Assembly (NCBI GenBank): GCA_023380915.1
Contig: JAMCSM010000125.1
Location: 1 to 23,037 of the forward strand
DNA from: Actinomycetota bacterium
GTDB taxonomy: Bacteria > Actinomycetota > Humimicrobiia > Humimicrobiales > Humimicrobiaceae
Length of the DNA: 23,037 bases
Reading direction: 5' to 3'
Position 1 is the stretch's first letter; every line of letters begins with the position of its first letter. Made by a program: the position numbers and the translations under genes. A model generated the notes under the pieces. The model ran no database searches and was not told the origin of the DNA. It worked only from the letters and a program-made list of their open reading frames with translations. Positions 15,364-22,768 of this stretch are shown in pieces.

Positions 15364-16908
15364 ATGACGGATTATTTAATAGGTTCTGATGTCGGGACTG
15401 GTGGTACAAAGTCAGTAATAATAGATACTGATGGAAATACTTTAGGAAAACATTTTATGGAATATCCCCTGATAACCAATGAGCTTGGCTATGTTGAACA
15501 TGATCCTGAATGGTACTGGAATGCTGTTGCTGATACAATTTCCAAGGCAATTATTGATTCCAAAGTTAATCCTAAAAACATAAGGGGCGTAAGTATAAGT
15601 GCACTCGCACCTGCATGTATTCTTGTGGATAAAGATTTAAAACCTCTGCAGCTTGCTCATATCTGGATGGACAGGCGCGCAGTAAAACAATGTGAATGGC
15701 TAAAACAAAATATCGGTGAGGACAGAGTATTTAACTTGACAGGAAACATAATCGATCCCTATTATGCTATTACTAAATTAATGTGGGAAAGGGATAATAG
15801 GCCTGATTTATATAAAAGAGCTTACAAGCTGCAGTCTGCAGCAGATTATCCAAGAATGAAATTGACAGGGAAGGCGGTCACAGATTATTCCAATGCATGC
15901 CTTCTGGGAATTGCCTATGATATCAGGAAAAAAGTATGGGATACGAATCTTCTGGAAGAAATAAATATCGATTATGAAAAATTACCGGAATTATATCCCT
16001 GTGAAGAAATTATCGGATATGTCACAAGGGAGGCAGCACACCGCACTAATTTAGCAGAAGGAACACCTGTTCTTGCAGGGACAGTTGACTGTAATGCTGC
16101 ATGGGTAGCAACAGGGGCTGTGGAAGATGGCGATGCTTCTATTGTTATGGGCACAGCAGGGATAATAGGAATTGTCCATAAAAAGGACAGCTTTACAAGA
16201 GACATGATTACTATCTGTCATACGGCAGGTTCTAAAAATACCTATACCACATTATCTGCACAGCTTTGCGGCGGCCTGTACCGTTATTACAGGGACAACC
16301 TGGCAGTTGCAGAAAAAAATGCCGAAAGGGATCTGGGGATTGATGCATATGATCTTATGGATATCGAAGCAGGCAAAATAAAAGCAGGATGTGAGGGCCT
16401 GATTATACTGCCATATTTTCAGGGCGAAAGGACCCCGATATGGGATCCATATGTAAGAGGAATGTTGTTTGGAATTTCTTTCAATCATACAAGGGGTCAC
16501 ATAATCAGAGCAATAATGGAAGGAGCAGGTTATGCATTCAGACATAATTATAATTTCATTAAGAACAGCGGTATTAAAATAACACTGCCTTTTGTAATGA
16601 GTGAGGGAGGAGCACGCTCGAAATTATGGCGTCAGATTGTATGCGATATGCTTGAAATCCCGGCAGTATTTACAAAAAATACAAATGGTGCGCCATTCGG
16701 AAATGCTATTCTTGCAGGTGTCGGAACCGGAATATTCAAAGATTTCATGATTGCCAAGGAATGGGTTAAGATTGCAGACAGGACTGATCCCATTCCTGAA
16801 AACACGGAACTTTATAAGAAATATTATGAAATATTTGCTGAACTTTATAAGAGAAATAAGGATTTATTTTTTCAGATTGCAAAAATAAAGGAATCAATTA
16901 ATAATTAA
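15364..16908 (+). CDS. FGGY-family sugar kinase (probably rhamnulokinase role)
   Basis: A 514-residue ATP-dependent carbohydrate kinase. The N-terminal phosphate-binding strand is GSDVGTGGTKSVIIDTDG, the catalytic Asp lies in AGTVDCNAAWVATGA, and the C-terminal ATP-binding part includes YFQGERTPIWDPYVRG and SEGGARSKLWRQIVCDML. The overall pattern is like xylulokinase (XylB), not E. coli RhaB, yet the XylB substrate segment GQMHG is replaced by ISALAPAC. Next to rhaA, phosphorylation of L-rhamnulose is the natural inference. Other ketoses, including L-xylulose or 1-deoxyketoses, are possible. AAGGAG (15351-15356) is seven bases before the ATG at 15364; the ATG at 15358 is too close to it. Confidence 0.85.
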   Translation: MTDYLIGSDVGTGGTKSVIIDTDGNTLGKHFMEYPLITNELGYVEHDPEWYWNAVADTISKAIIDSKVNPKNIRGVSISALAPACILVDKDLKPLQLAHIWMDRRAVKQCEWLKQNIGEDRVFNLTGNIIDPYYAITKLMWERDNRPDLYKRAYKLQSAADYPRMKLTGKAVTDYSNACLLGIAYDIRKKVWDTNLLEEINIDYEKLPELYPCEEIIGYVTREAAHRTNLAEGTPVLAGTVDCNAAWVATGAVEDGDASIVMGTAGIIGIVHKKDSFTRDMITICHTAGSKNTYTTLSAQLCGGLYRYYRDNLAVAEKNAERDLGIDAYDLMDIEAGKIKAGCEGLIILPYFQGERTPIWDPYVRGMLFGISFNHTRGHIIRAIMEGAGYAFRHNYNFIKNSGIKITLPFVMSEGGARSKLWRQIVCDMLEIPAVFTKNTNGAPFGNAILAGVGTGIFKDFMIAKEWVKIADRTDPIPENTELYKKYYEIFAELYKRNKDLFFQIAKIKESINN

Positions 16909-16973
16909 TATAATTACTAAAATAAATAATAATTATCATGAATTAATACTCATAACAATTGAGGTGTTTTATT

Positions 16974-17453
16974 ATGGAAGAGTTAACTGCACAGGATATA
17001 ATGACCAAAGATGTGGTTACAATTACAAAAGATTCCACAATAGGGGATTTGTCAAAATTGCTGATATCAAATAAGATTAGCGGTGTACCTGTAGTAGATG
17101 AAAAAGGCAGGCTGGTAGGAATGGTAACTGATGCCGACATCATTACGGAAGATATTTCACCGATTTTTCCTTATTATATTGACCCCCTTATAATGAGTTA
17201 CGGCTTTATCGAAAATATTGAGCAGTACCAAAAAGATATGAAGGGATATCTCGAGACCTCGGTCGAAGAAATTATGACAAGGAAAGTAAGAAGTGTAAAA
17301 AAGGGCACTCCTGTCAGTGAAGTGGCCAAAATTATGGTAAGAAATAAGATTAACAGAGTGCCTGTAGTCGATGATGATAACAAGTTGATAGGGATTATAG
17401 CAAGGGACAATATAATCGAATCCATGGTTAAAAATGCTGATAAACAGCAATGA
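16974..17453 (+). CDS. Two-CBS-domain protein
   Basis: A 159-residue protein made of two CBS domains and little else. The first (about residues 8-62) has TAQDIMTKDVVTI and KISGVPVVDEKGRLVGMVTDADI. The second (about 98-153) has VEEIMTRKVRSV and KINRVPVVDDDNKLIGIIARDNII. CBS pairs bind adenosine nucleotides or SAM and regulate a partner. The partner is not evident here. GAGGTG lies upstream of the ATG; an earlier in-frame TTG at 16959 overlaps it and is less likely. It is separated from the kinase by 65 bases and from the ArsR gene by 214 bases, so its operon membership is unclear. Confidence 0.88.
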   Translation: MEELTAQDIMTKDVVTITKDSTIGDLSKLLISNKISGVPVVDEKGRLVGMVTDADIITEDISPIFPYYIDPLIMSYGFIENIEQYQKDMKGYLETSVEEIMTRKVRSVKKGTPVSEVAKIMVRNKINRVPVVDDDNKLIGIIARDNIIESMVKNADKQQ

Positions 17454-17552
17454 AAATAGTCTTCTGGTTTATTCAAAATAACTCAAGTATTTACCAGCAA
17501 AAAATAATCCGGTTTTGTCTGCTACAACATTTTTAAAATTTTTAAATTATAT

Positions 17553-17579
17553 TTGACAAAAAAATAAATTAGTTATAAT
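17553..17579 (+). promoter_or_regulatory. Promoter of the arsR-sulfur operon
   Basis: A perfect TTGACA (17553-17558) and a perfect TATAAT (17574-17579) are separated by 15 bp, slightly shorter than the ideal 17. Short spacing with good boxes can mark a controlled promoter. An A/T-rich stretch (17529-17552) precedes it and could act as an UP element. Transcription would start near 17586, at the edge of the inverted repeat described next. The rest of 17454-17552 shows nothing clear. Confidence 0.5.
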
Positions 17580-17587
17580 TTATAACA

Positions 17588-17616
17588 ATATAAGAATATG
17601 CTTATATACTTATATA
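17588..17616. promoter_or_regulatory. ArsR-type operator candidate
   Basis: ATATAAG (17588-17594) and CTTATAT (17601-17607) form a perfect 7-bp inverted repeat with a 6-base spacer, just downstream of the -10 box and 60 bases before the ArsR gene. The right arm continues as CTTATATA repeated in tandem (17601-17608, 17609-17616). AT-rich inverted repeats of this size at the transcription start are typical of ArsR/SmtB family operators, so autoregulation of the sulfur operon is a fair inference. Confidence 0.5.
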
Positions 17617-17667
17617 TTAAAACTAACTGGAATAAAGTCAATCTGGTTTAAGCAGGTTAATAACGAA

Positions 17668-18012
17668 ATGTTAAAAAAGCAATTTTATATGCTTCATGCA
17701 GATATCTGCAAAACAATTTCAAATCCAAACAGGCAGGCAATAATCGACTCAATAAGAGATAAGGAAATGACGGTAACAGAAATAATGAATAAAACCGGTA
17801 TTTCACAGGCTAATCTTTCACAGCATCTTGCCTTGCTTCGTTCGAAGGGAGTGGTTTTCACAAGAAGGGAAGGCAATAATATCTATTATTCCCTTACCGA
17901 TATGAGAATTATAAAGGCGTATGACATTTTAAGTGAAGTTTTGAATGATTTGTTGAAAAATAAACATAAGATGGTTTCTGATGCGATTTCAAAAAAACAA
18001 AAAAAGGACTGA
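17668..18012 (+). CDS. ArsR/SmtB family transcriptional regulator
   Basis: A 114-residue winged-helix repressor. The recognition helix is in MTVTEIMNKTGISQANLSQHLALLRSKGVV, followed by the wing (FTRREGNNIYYSLTD). It has a single cysteine (C14, in DICKTISNPNRQ) and no CxCxxC metal-binding motif on helix 3. Arsenic or cadmium sensing of the classical kind is therefore unlikely. Its position ahead of sulfur-carrier genes suggests sensing of persulfide or sulfur compounds. Known persulfide-sensing ArsR proteins (SqrR, BigR) use two cysteines, so a one-cysteine sensor would need a disulfide between subunits or another ligand. This part is inference. Confidence 0.87.
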   Translation: MLKKQFYMLHADICKTISNPNRQAIIDSIRDKEMTVTEIMNKTGISQANLSQHLALLRSKGVVFTRREGNNIYYSLTDMRIIKAYDILSEVLNDLLKNKHKMVSDAISKKQKKD

Positions 18013-18072
18013 CTTGAAAAAATAAATTTTTTATTCATGGGAACAATCAATTTTAAAAGGGGGTTATGCAAG

Positions 18073-18555
18073 ATGGAAGAAGAAAAAAAGAAAAAAGCTA
18101 CAATGGCCGTTATGAGTGGAGACATGGATAAATTAATGGGGGCCTTTATTATTGCTACCAGTGCCGCAGCCTCAAATATGGATGTTACGATGTTCTTTAC
18201 CTTCTGGGGGTTAAGGGCTGTCAAAAAAAATGTTAATACCGGTATAAATTTTATGGGGAAAATGATTGGGTTCATGGAAAGAGGAGACATAAGTAAAGCA
18301 TCACCAAGCAAATACAACTTCTGGGGCATGGGAAGATGGATGTTTAACAAGATGATGAAGGTAAATAAAGTTGCAACATTGCCTGAATTGAGACAGATGG
18401 CAATTGACTTTGGTGTTAAGCTTTATGGCTGCAGCATGAGCATGGGCGTCATGGAAATAGCACGCGAAGATTTAATCGATGAAGTTGTGGATGTGGTTGG
18501 CGGAGCATTTTTTGTTGAGCAGGCTGCAAATTCTGATTTTACCTTGTTTATTTAG
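18073..18555 (+). CDS. DsrE2-like sulfur-carrier protein
   Basis: A 160-residue DsrE/DsrF/DsrH-superfamily protein of the DsrE2 type. It has a Lys-rich N-terminus, a hydrophobic segment (GAFIIATSAAASNM) followed by DVTMFFTFWGLRAV, and one cysteine, C120, in LYGCSMSMGVM, the place of the family's active cysteine. DsrE2 proteins take and pass on sulfane sulfur and are commonly encoded beside tusA and rhodanese genes. I chose the ATG at 18073 because the purine-rich AAAAGGGGG (18055-18063) precedes it. An in-frame ATG at 18037 would add twelve residues not typical of the family. It lies 60 bases after the ArsR gene. Confidence 0.85.
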   Translation: MEEEKKKKATMAVMSGDMDKLMGAFIIATSAAASNMDVTMFFTFWGLRAVKKNVNTGINFMGKMIGFMERGDISKASPSKYNFWGMGRWMFNKMMKVNKVATLPELRQMAIDFGVKLYGCSMSMGVMEIAREDLIDEVVDVVGGAFFVEQAANSDFTLFI

Positions 18556-18651
18556 ATATATTAAGATTAATTATATAATTTTATAAGCAGCTGCAATTTT
18601 TGCATTGAAATAATATTAATAAATTTATGGAAAAAATTAAGGAGAATGTAA

Positions 18652-18894
18652 ATGGCAGAAGATATTAAGGTAGATCTGGAACTTGATCTTAAGAGTTTGC
18701 TTTGTCCTTTACCTATGGTAAAAGTAAGCCAGAATATTAAAAATGTTTCTGTTGGAGGAATTATAAGGGCTGTGGCTACAGACCCCGGGAGCCTTGCAGA
18801 TATCCCTTCCTGGGCAAGAAGCACAGGCAATGAAGTAGTAAAAACTGAAAAAGAGGGAAAAGATTTAATATTTTATGTAAAAAGAAACAAGTAA
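18652..18894 (+). CDS. tusA: TusA-family sulfurtransferase
   Basis: An 80-residue TusA/SirA-type sulfur carrier. The family's active motif is C18-P-L-P21 (LLCPLPMVKVSQNI), with the later RAVATDPGSLADIPSWARSTGNEVV and the final short strand. C18 would carry a persulfide. In sulfur oxidisers and related organisms TusA exchanges sulfur with DsrE2 and rhodanese. All three are encoded within this operon, which supports that role over tRNA thiolation. An ideal AAGGAG stands upstream of the ATG. A gap of 96 bases separates it from the DsrE2-like gene. Confidence 0.93.
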   Translation: MAEDIKVDLELDLKSLLCPLPMVKVSQNIKNVSVGGIIRAVATDPGSLADIPSWARSTGNEVVKTEKEGKDLIFYVKRNK

Positions 18895-18898
18895 TAAA

Positions 18899-18921
18899 TA
18901 AAAATAAAAATAAAAATAAAA
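18899..18921. repeat. Short TAAAAA tandem repeat
   Basis: Three perfect TAAAAA units and a partial fourth unit lie between tusA and the DsrM-like gene. Such simple repeats can change in length by slippage. Here it lies inside the operon, 57 bases before the next gene, so an effect on expression is possible but unproven. Confidence 0.5.
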
Positions 18922-18977
18922 TTATTGATTGCTAAAAAATTAAAATAATAAATGTCAGATTAAGATAGGAAAGACTG

Positions 18978-19700
18978 ATGGATTTATTTTCATTTATTGC
19001 TGCTGGAATTATGGTTTATATTGCAGTGGCAGTTTTTTTGGGCGGGATGGCTTTCCAGATATATTACTGGGCAAAAACTTCAAGGTCGCCAGTAAGGCTT
19101 GGAATTTTTCCAAAGCCTAAGAATAGAACTGTAAAATTTTTTAAACTGCTGAAGGATTCCTTTATTTTTCCTCATTCGCTTGAAGTTGATGGCTGGATGT
19201 GGACATTTGCAATTTTTTTTCATTTTGCTCTGGCAGTAGCCCTTTTTGGACATTTCAGGCTTTTACATGAATTTACCCCAATTGCAAATCTTATCGGTGC
19301 ATCTGGTATGGATATACTTTCTTCAACAGCGGGAGGAATAATGGGATCAATACTTCTGGTTGTTATCCTGTACTATCTTTTCAGGCGATTTTTTTATCCC
19401 TTCAAGGAATTATCGGTTTTTGAGGATTATGTTTTGATTTTTCTGTTGATTGCCATAATTATATTGGGGGATCATTTAAGATTTTTTGGCACATTTCATG
19501 TTGAAGATTACAGGGCATATGTGCAGAGCCTTCTTTTATTTAAACCGGCTTTTCCGTCAATTATAGCTGAATCGCCGGAAAAATTTGTATTAAGTACGCA
19601 TGTTTTATTTGTAAATCTTTTTGTAATATATTTCCCTTTCAGTAAATTGACTCATGCAATTGGAACATTTGTAATAAATCTCACCAGGAGCGATGTATAG
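18978..19700 (+). CDS. DsrM/NarI-like membrane cytochrome b subunit
   Basis: A 240-residue integral membrane protein with about five transmembrane helices: near residues 5-30, 70-92, 110-135, 145-165 and 198-222. Histidines suited to heme b ligation occur in FFHFALAVALFGHFRLLHEF, in GDHLRFFGTFH and in SKLTHAIG. It resembles the gamma subunit of nitrate reductase and DsrM, which exchange electrons with the quinone pool. It is shorter than typical DsrM. AGGAAAG is upstream of the ATG, and its stop codon overlaps the GTG start of the DsrK-like gene by one base, so the two form a membrane complex in all likelihood. Confidence 0.85.
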   Translation: MDLFSFIAAGIMVYIAVAVFLGGMAFQIYYWAKTSRSPVRLGIFPKPKNRTVKFFKLLKDSFIFPHSLEVDGWMWTFAIFFHFALAVALFGHFRLLHEFTPIANLIGASGMDILSSTAGGIMGSILLVVILYYLFRRFFYPFKELSVFEDYVLIFLLIAIIILGDHLRFFGTFHVEDYRAYVQSLLLFKPAFPSIIAESPEKFVLSTHVLFVNLFVIYFPFSKLTHAIGTFVINLTRSDV

Positions 19701-20959
19701 TGGAAAAAGAAATAAAGGATGCAATGCTGAAAACCATGAGAACCAAAATAAATCGCCAGCTGATTTATTATCTGGATATTTGTGCAAGATGCGCCATTTG
19801 CAGGGATGCCTGTCATCAGTATAAGATTACAAAAGATTTAACATATCTGCCTGCATACAGGGCAGAGCTCATTAGAAGAATCTATAAAAAAAATTTTTCA
19901 CCGGTAGGCAGAATATTCCCCGGGCTTTTTGAAGGAAGGGAAATTGATGATGAAAAGCTTCTTGAGGAACTCTATAAAACTTCTTATGCCTGTACCGGAT
20001 GTAGAAGATGCATGGTTTATTGCCCTTTCAGCATCGACACAACATGGGTGCTTGCAGTCGCAAAAGAAATATTGAATGTTGCCGGAATGGGAAACAATAT
20101 TTTAAGTGAACTTACCGGCGCTGCATTAGAAAAAGGTAAAAGCATCGATATCTTCAAAGATATATTTATCGAAACTTTGAAAGATGTTGAAGAAGACTTA
20201 AAAAAAATTTCAAGAGATGTGAATGCTGAAATACCTATTGATAAAGAAGGCGCCGATATTCTATATGTAGCATTGGCAGGTACGCACACTATTCTTCCGG
20301 CTGCTGTTATTTTTAATAAAGCAGGGATAAGCTGGACTCTTTCTATGTTTGAAGCTTCGAATTATGGTTTTTTCCTGGGAAACAGCAGCAAGGCTAAGGC
20401 AGTGGCTCAAAGAATAGTGGATGAGGCAAAAGCATTGAAAGTAAAAGAAGTCATCATAACTGAATGCGGCCATGCATACAGAGTAATGAAATTTTTATAC
20501 GAGGCATGGGCTAAAGAAAAGCTGCCATTCAAGGTCACAGGTATTGTAGAAGCCATGGCTGAATATCTAAAAAAGGGTTTGATAAAAGTAAAACATGGAG
20601 CAGTAACTATTCCTGTCACATATCATGATCCCTGTCAGGTTGGCAGGAATGCGGGGTTTTATGAAGAGCCAAGGTACATAATGAGATCCATAGCATCCGA
20701 TTTCCGTGAGCTCAATCCAAACAGGGAAAGAAACTGGTGCTGCGGAGGCGGCGGAGGACTGGTAGCAATGGTAGAACTTGAAGATTTCAGGATTAAAACC
20801 GGAAAGCCCAAAGTGGATCAAATTAAAAAAACAGGAGCAAAATTAATAGTAACCCCATGTGAAAATTGCAGACTTCAACTGGGAAGTTTGAATGAAAGTT
20901 TCAATCTTGGCCTTGAAATCAGCTCAATGATGGAATTTGTTGCGAAAAATTTAATATGA
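19700..20959 (+). CDS. DsrK/HdrD-like iron-sulfur protein
   Basis: A 419-residue cytoplasmic protein with two ferredoxin-type [4Fe-4S] motifs (C28-x2-C31-x2-C34-x3-C38 and C98-x2-C101-x2-C104-x3-C108-P). One complete CCG domain is C312 ... C347-C348 ... C387-x2-C390 (HDPCQ, WCCGGGGG, TPCENC), the type that holds a noncubane cluster able to cleave disulfides. The first CCG repeat is degenerate: EASNYGFFLGN (about 218-228) lacks cysteines, with ECGHAY (C256) following. This pattern is that of DsrK. With the DsrM-like subunit it should shuttle electrons between quinone and a thiol/disulfide substrate. No dsrAB or dsrC is in view, so the physiological partner differs or lies elsewhere. It starts at GTG with AGGAG upstream. 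Confidence 0.87.
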   Translation: MEKEIKDAMLKTMRTKINRQLIYYLDICARCAICRDACHQYKITKDLTYLPAYRAELIRRIYKKNFSPVGRIFPGLFEGREIDDEKLLEELYKTSYACTGCRRCMVYCPFSIDTTWVLAVAKEILNVAGMGNNILSELTGAALEKGKSIDIFKDIFIETLKDVEEDLKKISRDVNAEIPIDKEGADILYVALAGTHTILPAAVIFNKAGISWTLSMFEASNYGFFLGNSSKAKAVAQRIVDEAKALKVKEVIITECGHAYRVMKFLYEAWAKEKLPFKVTGIVEAMAEYLKKGLIKVKHGAVTIPVTYHDPCQVGRNAGFYEEPRYIMRSIASDFRELNPNRERNWCCGGGGGLVAMVELEDFRIKTGKPKVDQIKKTGAKLIVTPCENCRLQLGSLNESFNLGLEISSMMEFVAKNLI

Positions 20960-21036
20960 AGGTAAATTAAAATATAAAAAGCCAATTGTTTTTGCAAAAA
21001 TAATTGCAATTTTATAATAATAAAATTAGAAATTTT

Positions 21037-22764
21037 GTGGAAAACTATAATAAAAAGAAAAAAATAATTATAATTGGAGGAATTGCAGCTGGTACATCAG
21101 CAGGTGTCAAAGCAAGAAGAAAATCAGAGGAATCGGAAATAACGATTTATGAAAAAGATAGCTATATTTCCTATGGAACATGCGGGCTTCCATATTATGT
21201 TTCCGGTAAAATACCAGAGTTGGATTCTCTTATTATAAATACACAGTCAGGATTTGAAAAAAGATTCAACATAAAAGTAAAAACTTCTCATGAAGTCCTG
21301 AAAATCAATCCTGTTGGAAAAAATATTCTTGTGAAAGACCTGAAAACCGGGAATGAATTTACAGAGGTTTTTGATAAATTGGTTATTACCACCGGCTCAA
21401 TTCCGCAAAAGTTAAACACAATATCTGCCGAGGCTGAAAATGTCTTTGTTTTGAAAACAATAGATGATGCTGTAAAGATAAAAAATTATCTAAATCTTTT
21501 GGAAGAAAAATCAGGCAATACAAATAATACAAATATTTCAAATGGCGTAAGCATTGTTATAATCGGAGGCGGTTTTATAGGTCTTGAGCTTCTGGAAGCT
21601 TTTCTATTAAAAAAATTCAATGTGACCATAATTGAAAAAACCAGTCAGCTGCTCCCTATGTTTGATACCGAAATTATTGATTATCTTGAAAATTACCTTT
21701 TGAAATTGGGAATAATTATAAAGAAGGAAACCGGTATTGCGGATTTTAAATCCAGTGCCGGTGCGGGAAATAAATATATTATCTCTTCGGTCATAACTTC
21801 GGATGGTGAGAATATAAAATCCGACCTGGTTTTTCTTGGAATTGGTACAAAACCCGATACTTCTTTAGCCGGGACAGCCGGGATAAAGACGGGTCCATCA
21901 GGCTCTATCATAGTTAATGATTTCATGCAGACAAACTTTGAATATATCTATGCCGCAGGTGATTGCTGTGAATGCGAAAATGCAGTAACCGGGGAAAGAA
22001 AGTCATTTAACCTGGCTTCCATTGCCAACAGGCAGGGCAGGATTGCAGGTTATAATTGCTCAGGGGGAAATGATACATTTACTGATACTCTTGCTACATC
22101 AGAAATAAAGGTTCTGGAGCTGACTCTTGTAAAAACCGGGATCAATTTCAGGGAAGCCAGAAAATTAAACCAGAATGCAGCTAAAATAGAACTCCACTAT
22201 CCTTCCCATGCAAGCTATTATCCGGGAGCAAGCACAATTCATATGCTAATTATTTTTGATAAATCTACCGGCGCAATACTCGGATACGAAGCCATAGGCA
22301 GAAATATGGTTGATAAGAAAGTTGATATACTTTCTGTTGCAATAAAAAATAAAATGAAAATATGGGAACTTGCAAATCTGGATCTTGGTTATCATCCTGA
22401 ATATGGTGCTGCCAAGGATTCAATAAATATCCTGGGAATGATCGGGGAAAATCTAAAAAAAGATGAAGTTGAATTTATTGATGTGGAGGATTTAAGAAAA
22501 AAAATAGAAAATAAGGAAAAAATTACCATCATCGATGTAAGATCCGCAAAAGAATATGAAAGCGGACATATTGAAGGTTCAGTCCTTATTCCGATAGATG
22601 AATTAAGGCAAAATATCGGCAGGCTGAATAAAAATAGCGAGATAATTGTTCACTGCAGATCAAGTTACAGAAGTTATCTTGCTTATAGAATTCTTAAAAA
22701 CTCCGGATTTACAAATGTCAAAAATTTAAACGGTTCTTATTTAAGCTGGGTAAGAAAAATTTAA
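21037..22764 (+). CDS. CoA-disulfide (CoA-persulfide) reductase fused to rhodanese
   Basis: A 575-residue flavoprotein disulfide reductase with a C-terminal rhodanese domain. The FAD-binding IIIIGGIAAGTSAGVKARR starts at residue 10. The redox-active cysteine is C49 in YGTCGLPYYVSG, the NAD(P)H-binding motif is IVIIGGGFIGLE, and AAGDCCE is the second FAD motif. The rhodanese part (about 480-575) has DVRSAKEYESGHIEGS and active C540 in HCRSSYRSY. This architecture is that of CoADR-RHD and Npsr, which reduce CoA-disulfide or CoA-persulfide with NAD(P)H, releasing sulfide. The start is uncertain: I prefer GTG at 21037; TTG at 21004 is in frame, and neither has a clear ribosome site. It is 77 bases after the DsrK-like gene. 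Confidence 0.9.
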   Translation: MENYNKKKKIIIIGGIAAGTSAGVKARRKSEESEITIYEKDSYISYGTCGLPYYVSGKIPELDSLIINTQSGFEKRFNIKVKTSHEVLKINPVGKNILVKDLKTGNEFTEVFDKLVITTGSIPQKLNTISAEAENVFVLKTIDDAVKIKNYLNLLEEKSGNTNNTNISNGVSIVIIGGGFIGLELLEAFLLKKFNVTIIEKTSQLLPMFDTEIIDYLENYLLKLGIIIKKETGIADFKSSAGAGNKYIISSVITSDGENIKSDLVFLGIGTKPDTSLAGTAGIKTGPSGSIIVNDFMQTNFEYIYAAGDCCECENAVTGERKSFNLASIANRQGRIAGYNCSGGNDTFTDTLATSEIKVLELTLVKTGINFREARKLNQNAAKIELHYPSHASYYPGASTIHMLIIFDKSTGAILGYEAIGRNMVDKKVDILSVAIKNKMKIWELANLDLGYHPEYGAAKDSINILGMIGENLKKDEVEFIDVEDLRKKIENKEKITIIDVRSAKEYESGHIEGSVLIPIDELRQNIGRLNKNSEIIVHCRSSYRSYLAYRILKNSGFTNVKNLNGSYLSWVRKI

Positions 22765-22768
22765 CAAT

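Noticed and set aside
15364..16908. Calling the FGGY kinase rhaB outright
   Set aside because: Its sequence pattern is unlike E. coli RhaB and closer to xylulokinase; only the neighbour rhaA points to rhamnulose.
17464..17497. CTGGT ... ACCAG inverted repeat after the CBS gene as a terminator
   Set aside because: The arms are only five bases with a 24-base loop, and no T-run follows.
17886..18350. 154-codon open frame on the - strand across arsR and the DsrE2-like gene
   Set aside because: It lies antisense to two genes with clear family motifs, has a low-complexity hydrophobic composition, and resembles no family I know.
18899..18921. TAAAAA repeats as a CRISPR or mobile-element trace
   Set aside because: It is a simple hexamer repeat without spacers, and no transposase or cas gene is present in the window.
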